From Acetobacteraceae bacterium (GTDB lineage Bacteria > Pseudomonadota > Alphaproteobacteria > Acetobacterales > Acetobacteraceae), in the NCBI GenBank assembly GCA_027451405.1, contig DAIDJM010000035.1, positions 114,643-178,642 of the forward strand: a DNA stretch of 64,000 nucleotides, in the 5' to 3' direction. Both the position numbers and the translations under genes were made by a program. Below are positions 62,063 to 64,000 of this stretch, piece by piece; within the stretch, counting starts at the first letter, position 1; each line of letters opens with the position of its first letter. The notes beneath the pieces are model-generated. The model searched no databases, had not been told where the DNA came from, and saw only the letters and a program-made list of their open reading frames with translations.

Positions 62063-63022
62063 ATGGACTACATCATCGGCCAGAAGCCGGCGGGCAACAC
62101 GCGTGCCCGCGGCGAGGCGGCAGGACCGGCCGCCGACTTCATCATCGAAGGCGATCAGAGCCGCTTCATGCAGGAGGTCATCGAGGCCTCCCGCCAGATG
62201 CCGGTCATCGTCGATTTCTGGGCGACCTGGTGCGGCCCCTGCAAGACGCTGACGCCGGCGCTCGAACGCGTGGTGCGCGCGGCCGGCGGGCGCGTGCGGC
62301 TCGTGAAGATCGATGTCGACAAGAACCGCTCGCTGGTTTCGCAGCTCTCGCAGCTCGGGCTGCCGCTGCAGTCGGTGCCGACGGTCGCCGCTTTCTGGCA
62401 GGGGCAGATCGCCGATCTGTTTCAGGGGGCGCTGCCCGAGGGCGAGATCAAGCGCTTCGTCGAAGCGCTGCTGAAGCTCGCCGGCGGGGCGATGCCGTCG
62501 GCCGATCTGCTGGCCGAGGGGCGCGCGGCGATGGAGGCGGGAGCACCGGAGACGGCGGCCGACGCCGCATCGGCCCTGCTCGCCGAGGAGCCGGAAAATC
62601 CGGAGGCCTGGGGGCTGTTGATCCGTGCGCTGCTCGCGATGGGCGACACCGCGCAGGCGGAGGATGCGCTGGCGCAGGTGCCGGCCAAGATCGCCGCCCA
62701 TGCCGAGATCGCGGGGGCGCGCTCGGCGCTGAAGCTGGCCGAGGAGGGACGCCAGGCGGCGGGGCAGCTCGGCCAGTATGAGGCTCGCCTGCGCGCCGAC
62801 CCGAACGATCACGAGGCGCGCTACGAGCTCGCGACCGCGCTCAACGCGGCGGGAAAACGGGCGGAGGCGGCCGAGGCGCTGCTCGAGCTGTTCCGGCGCG
62901 ACCGGGAATGGCGCGAGGGGGCGGCGCGCGCGCAATTGCTGAAATTTTTCGAGGCGTGGGGTTTCGACGATGCCGCGAGCATGGCGGCGCGGCGAAAATT
63001 GTCGGCGCTGCTGTTCGCCTGA
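62063..63022 (+). CDS. cnoX: Thioredoxin-TPR chaperedoxin CnoX (YbbN)
   Basis: 319 residues. Thioredoxin domain with active site WCGPC (Cys57, Cys60) and cis-Pro in LQSVPTVAAF, followed by a TPR/helical domain (DAASALLAEEPENPEAWGLL, EARYELATALNAAGKRAEAA) that holds unfolding proteins. E. coli CnoX has a SxxC variant; the alphaproteobacterial type keeps both Cys, so it is redox-active. Cytosolic. The next gene starts at the very next base. Confidence 0.92.
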   Translation: MDYIIGQKPAGNTRARGEAAGPAADFIIEGDQSRFMQEVIEASRQMPVIVDFWATWCGPCKTLTPALERVVRAAGGRVRLVKIDVDKNRSLVSQLSQLGLPLQSVPTVAAFWQGQIADLFQGALPEGEIKRFVEALLKLAGGAMPSADLLAEGRAAMEAGAPETAADAASALLAEEPENPEAWGLLIRALLAMGDTAQAEDALAQVPAKIAAHAEIAGARSALKLAEEGRQAAGQLGQYEARLRADPNDHEARYELATALNAAGKRAEAAEALLELFRRDREWREGAARAQLLKFFEAWGFDDAASMAARRKLSALLFA

Positions 63023-63685
63023 ATGGCCGTGTCGTTTCTGACTCCGCGCGTCGAGGATCTGCCGCAGACGTTTCCGATCTTCCCGCTTCCCGGCGCATTG
63101 CTGCTGCCGCGCGGCCGTCTGCCGCTCAACATCTTCGAGCCGCGTTATCTGGCGATGGTCGAGGACAGTCTCGGGCAGGGGCGGATGTTCGGCATGATCC
63201 AGCCGAACGAGAATGCGCCGCGCGGCGAGATGGGTCCGAGTCTCTATCAGATCGGCTGTCTCGGGCGGCTCAGCCATTTTTCCGAGACCGAGGACGGACG
63301 CTTCCTGGTGACGCTGACCGGTGTGGCGCGTTTCCGCGTGTCGCGGGAGTTGCCGATGCGGCGGGGCTATCGTCGAGTGGAAGCGGATTTCGCGCCGTTC
63401 GTGGCCGATCTGGGTCCGTCGCGCGCGGCCGATCTCGATCGTGAGGCTCTGGTCGGCGCGCTGCGGCCCTATTTCAAAGTGCATGGCATCGACGCGAACT
63501 GGGAAGCGATCGAGGCGATGCCGGATGATATGCTCGTCGTGACGCTGGCGATGCTGTGCCCGTTCGACACGGCGGAAAAGCAGGCGCTGCTGGAAGCGCC
63601 GACCGAGATGGACCGTGCCGCGGATCTGCTCGCGCTGCTGCGCATGGCGGTGCATGAGGCGAGCGGCGGAGCGCGGCCGAGTTGA
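63023..63685 (+). CDS. LON N-terminal-domain (PUA-like) protein
   Basis: 220 residues without ATPase or protease part. Signature of the Lon substrate-binding domain: [47 protein letters not shown] and a C-terminal helical bundle ([20 protein letters not shown]). Directly follows cnoX and precedes a Trm112-like gene; this trio recurs in alphaproteobacteria. Function not known. Confidence 0.92.
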   Translation: MAVSFLTPRVEDLPQTFPIFPLPGALLLPRGRLPLNIFEPRYLAMVEDSLGQGRMFGMIQPNENAPRGEMGPSLYQIGCLGRLSHFSETEDGRFLVTLTGVARFRVSRELPMRRGYRRVEADFAPFVADLGPSRAADLDREALVGALRPYFKVHGIDANWEAIEAMPDDMLVVTLAMLCPFDTAEKQALLEAPTEMDRAADLLALLRMAVHEASGGARPS

Positions 63686-63696
63686 AGGAGGCAGAG

Positions 63697-63882
63697 ATGG
63701 GGGAGCATGCACCCCTCGATCCCCGGTTGCTGGAGATATTGGTCTGTCCGGTGACGAAGGGGCCGCTGGAATATGACCGTGAGGCGGGCGAGCTGATCAG
63801 CCGGCAGGCGGGCCTGGCCTTTCCGATCCGGGACGGGATCCCGATCATGCTGCCGGACGAAGCGCGCGTGCTCGGAGTGTAG
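63697..63882 (+). CDS. Trm112-like small protein
   Basis: 61 residues from ATG 63697, which has AAGGAGG six bases upstream (better than the TTG at 63682). The family core is [20 protein letters not shown], ending [11 protein letters not shown]. Only one Cys of the usual zinc-ribbon is present. In eukaryotes Trm112 activates methyltransferases; the bacterial role is uncertain. Confidence 0.88.
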   Translation: MGEHAPLDPRLLEILVCPVTKGPLEYDREAGELISRQAGLAFPIRDGIPIMLPDEARVLGV

Positions 63883-63884
63883 CC

Positions 63885-64000
63885 ATGTCGATGTCGCCGG
63901 CGGCGCAGATCACCTGCAGCTTCTGCCTCACCTTCGGGGTGCCGGCGGTGCTGGCGATACGGGAGATCTGGGGGTTGCGGCGGCGGGGCGGGGGCGGGTG
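63885..64000 (+). CDS. Start of an unrecognised gene, cut by the right edge
   Basis: ATG 63885, two bases after the Trm112 stop. The visible part reads MSMSPAAQITCSFCLTFGVP then AVLAIREIWGLRR, a hydrophobic segment followed by basic residues, so it may be a small membrane protein in the same operon. Too little is visible for a family call. Confidence 0.45.
   Translation, partial: MSMSPAAQITCSFCLTFGVPAVLAIREIWGLRRRGGGG

Overview
High-GC DNA from an alphaproteobacterium, most likely a member of the Acetobacteraceae (acidophile / acetic-acid-bacterium relatives). The signs are a fused IspDF, dusB-ntrBC order, system I (Ccm) cytochrome c maturation, a 15-bp GTTC-N7-GTTC LexA-type box, a 5-heme ActA alternative complex III next to an aa3-type oxidase, and two families of dispersed palindromes. 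The assignment is inference; no rRNA or species marker is present. There are no phages, insertion sequences or CRISPR arrays: the window is ordinary chromosome, densely packed, with many 1-8 base start/stop overlaps.

Layout. 1-4.4 kb: ispDF (cut by the left edge) divergent from dusB-ntrB-ntrC. 4.4-14.1 kb: a mixed block with a small membrane protein, a multi-pass membrane protein, a PAS-GGDEF-EAL c-di-GMP protein, a cupredoxin, trmB, metK, an adhesin-E-like lipoprotein, a GT39-type membrane glycosyltransferase and an SRPBCC protein. 14.1-16 kb: an unrecognised gene whose promoter carries a LexA-type operator, a stand-alone receiver protein and a 176-bp tandem repeat. 16-24 kb: gamma-glutamyltransferase, an Nramp-related transporter, tRNA-Ala(CGC), an AceE/transketolase-like TPP enzyme and a hybrid histidine kinase. 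24-28.7 kb: hflK-hflC divergent from apbC/mrp, a periplasmic peroxiredoxin and an unrecognised membrane protein.

28.7-34.1 kb: a leftward cytochrome c maturation operon ccmC-D-E-F-G-H-I, ending in a 43-codon SDHAF4/DUF1674 gene that is easy to miss. 34.2-40.6 kb: YciI- and EVE-domain proteins, a large YncE/phosphoesterase protein, a TPR-sulfotransferase and a Sco1 copper chaperone. 40.6-54.7 kb: the respiratory core. A CtaG-like assembly factor and a Crp/Fnr regulator face a rightward operon encoding alternative complex III (actABCDEF), a small membrane protein, a caa3-type oxidase (coxB with a fused cytochrome c, A2-type coxA, coxC, coxD) and, last, an orphan periplasmic binding protein. An FNR/FixK-like box lies between regulator and operon. 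54.9-64 kb: an OmpA-family protein, a glycine-zipper lipoprotein, a DUF1269 protein, a second hybrid histidine kinase, an HpcH/HpaI aldolase, an unrecognised exported protein, CnoX, a Lon-N-domain protein, a Trm112-like protein and the start of one more gene.

Functionally, much of the window supports one aerobic electron-transfer chain: Ccm makes c-type cytochromes, ActABCDEF oxidises quinol and the caa3 oxidase reduces oxygen, with Sco1 and CtaG supplying copper and assembly help. The SDHAF4 gene adds a link to succinate dehydrogenase. The best leads for new biology are the LexA-box-controlled unknown gene at 14.1-14.7 kb, the regulated ACIII-caa3 operon with its terminal binding protein, and the two palindrome families that have entered operons and even a coding region.
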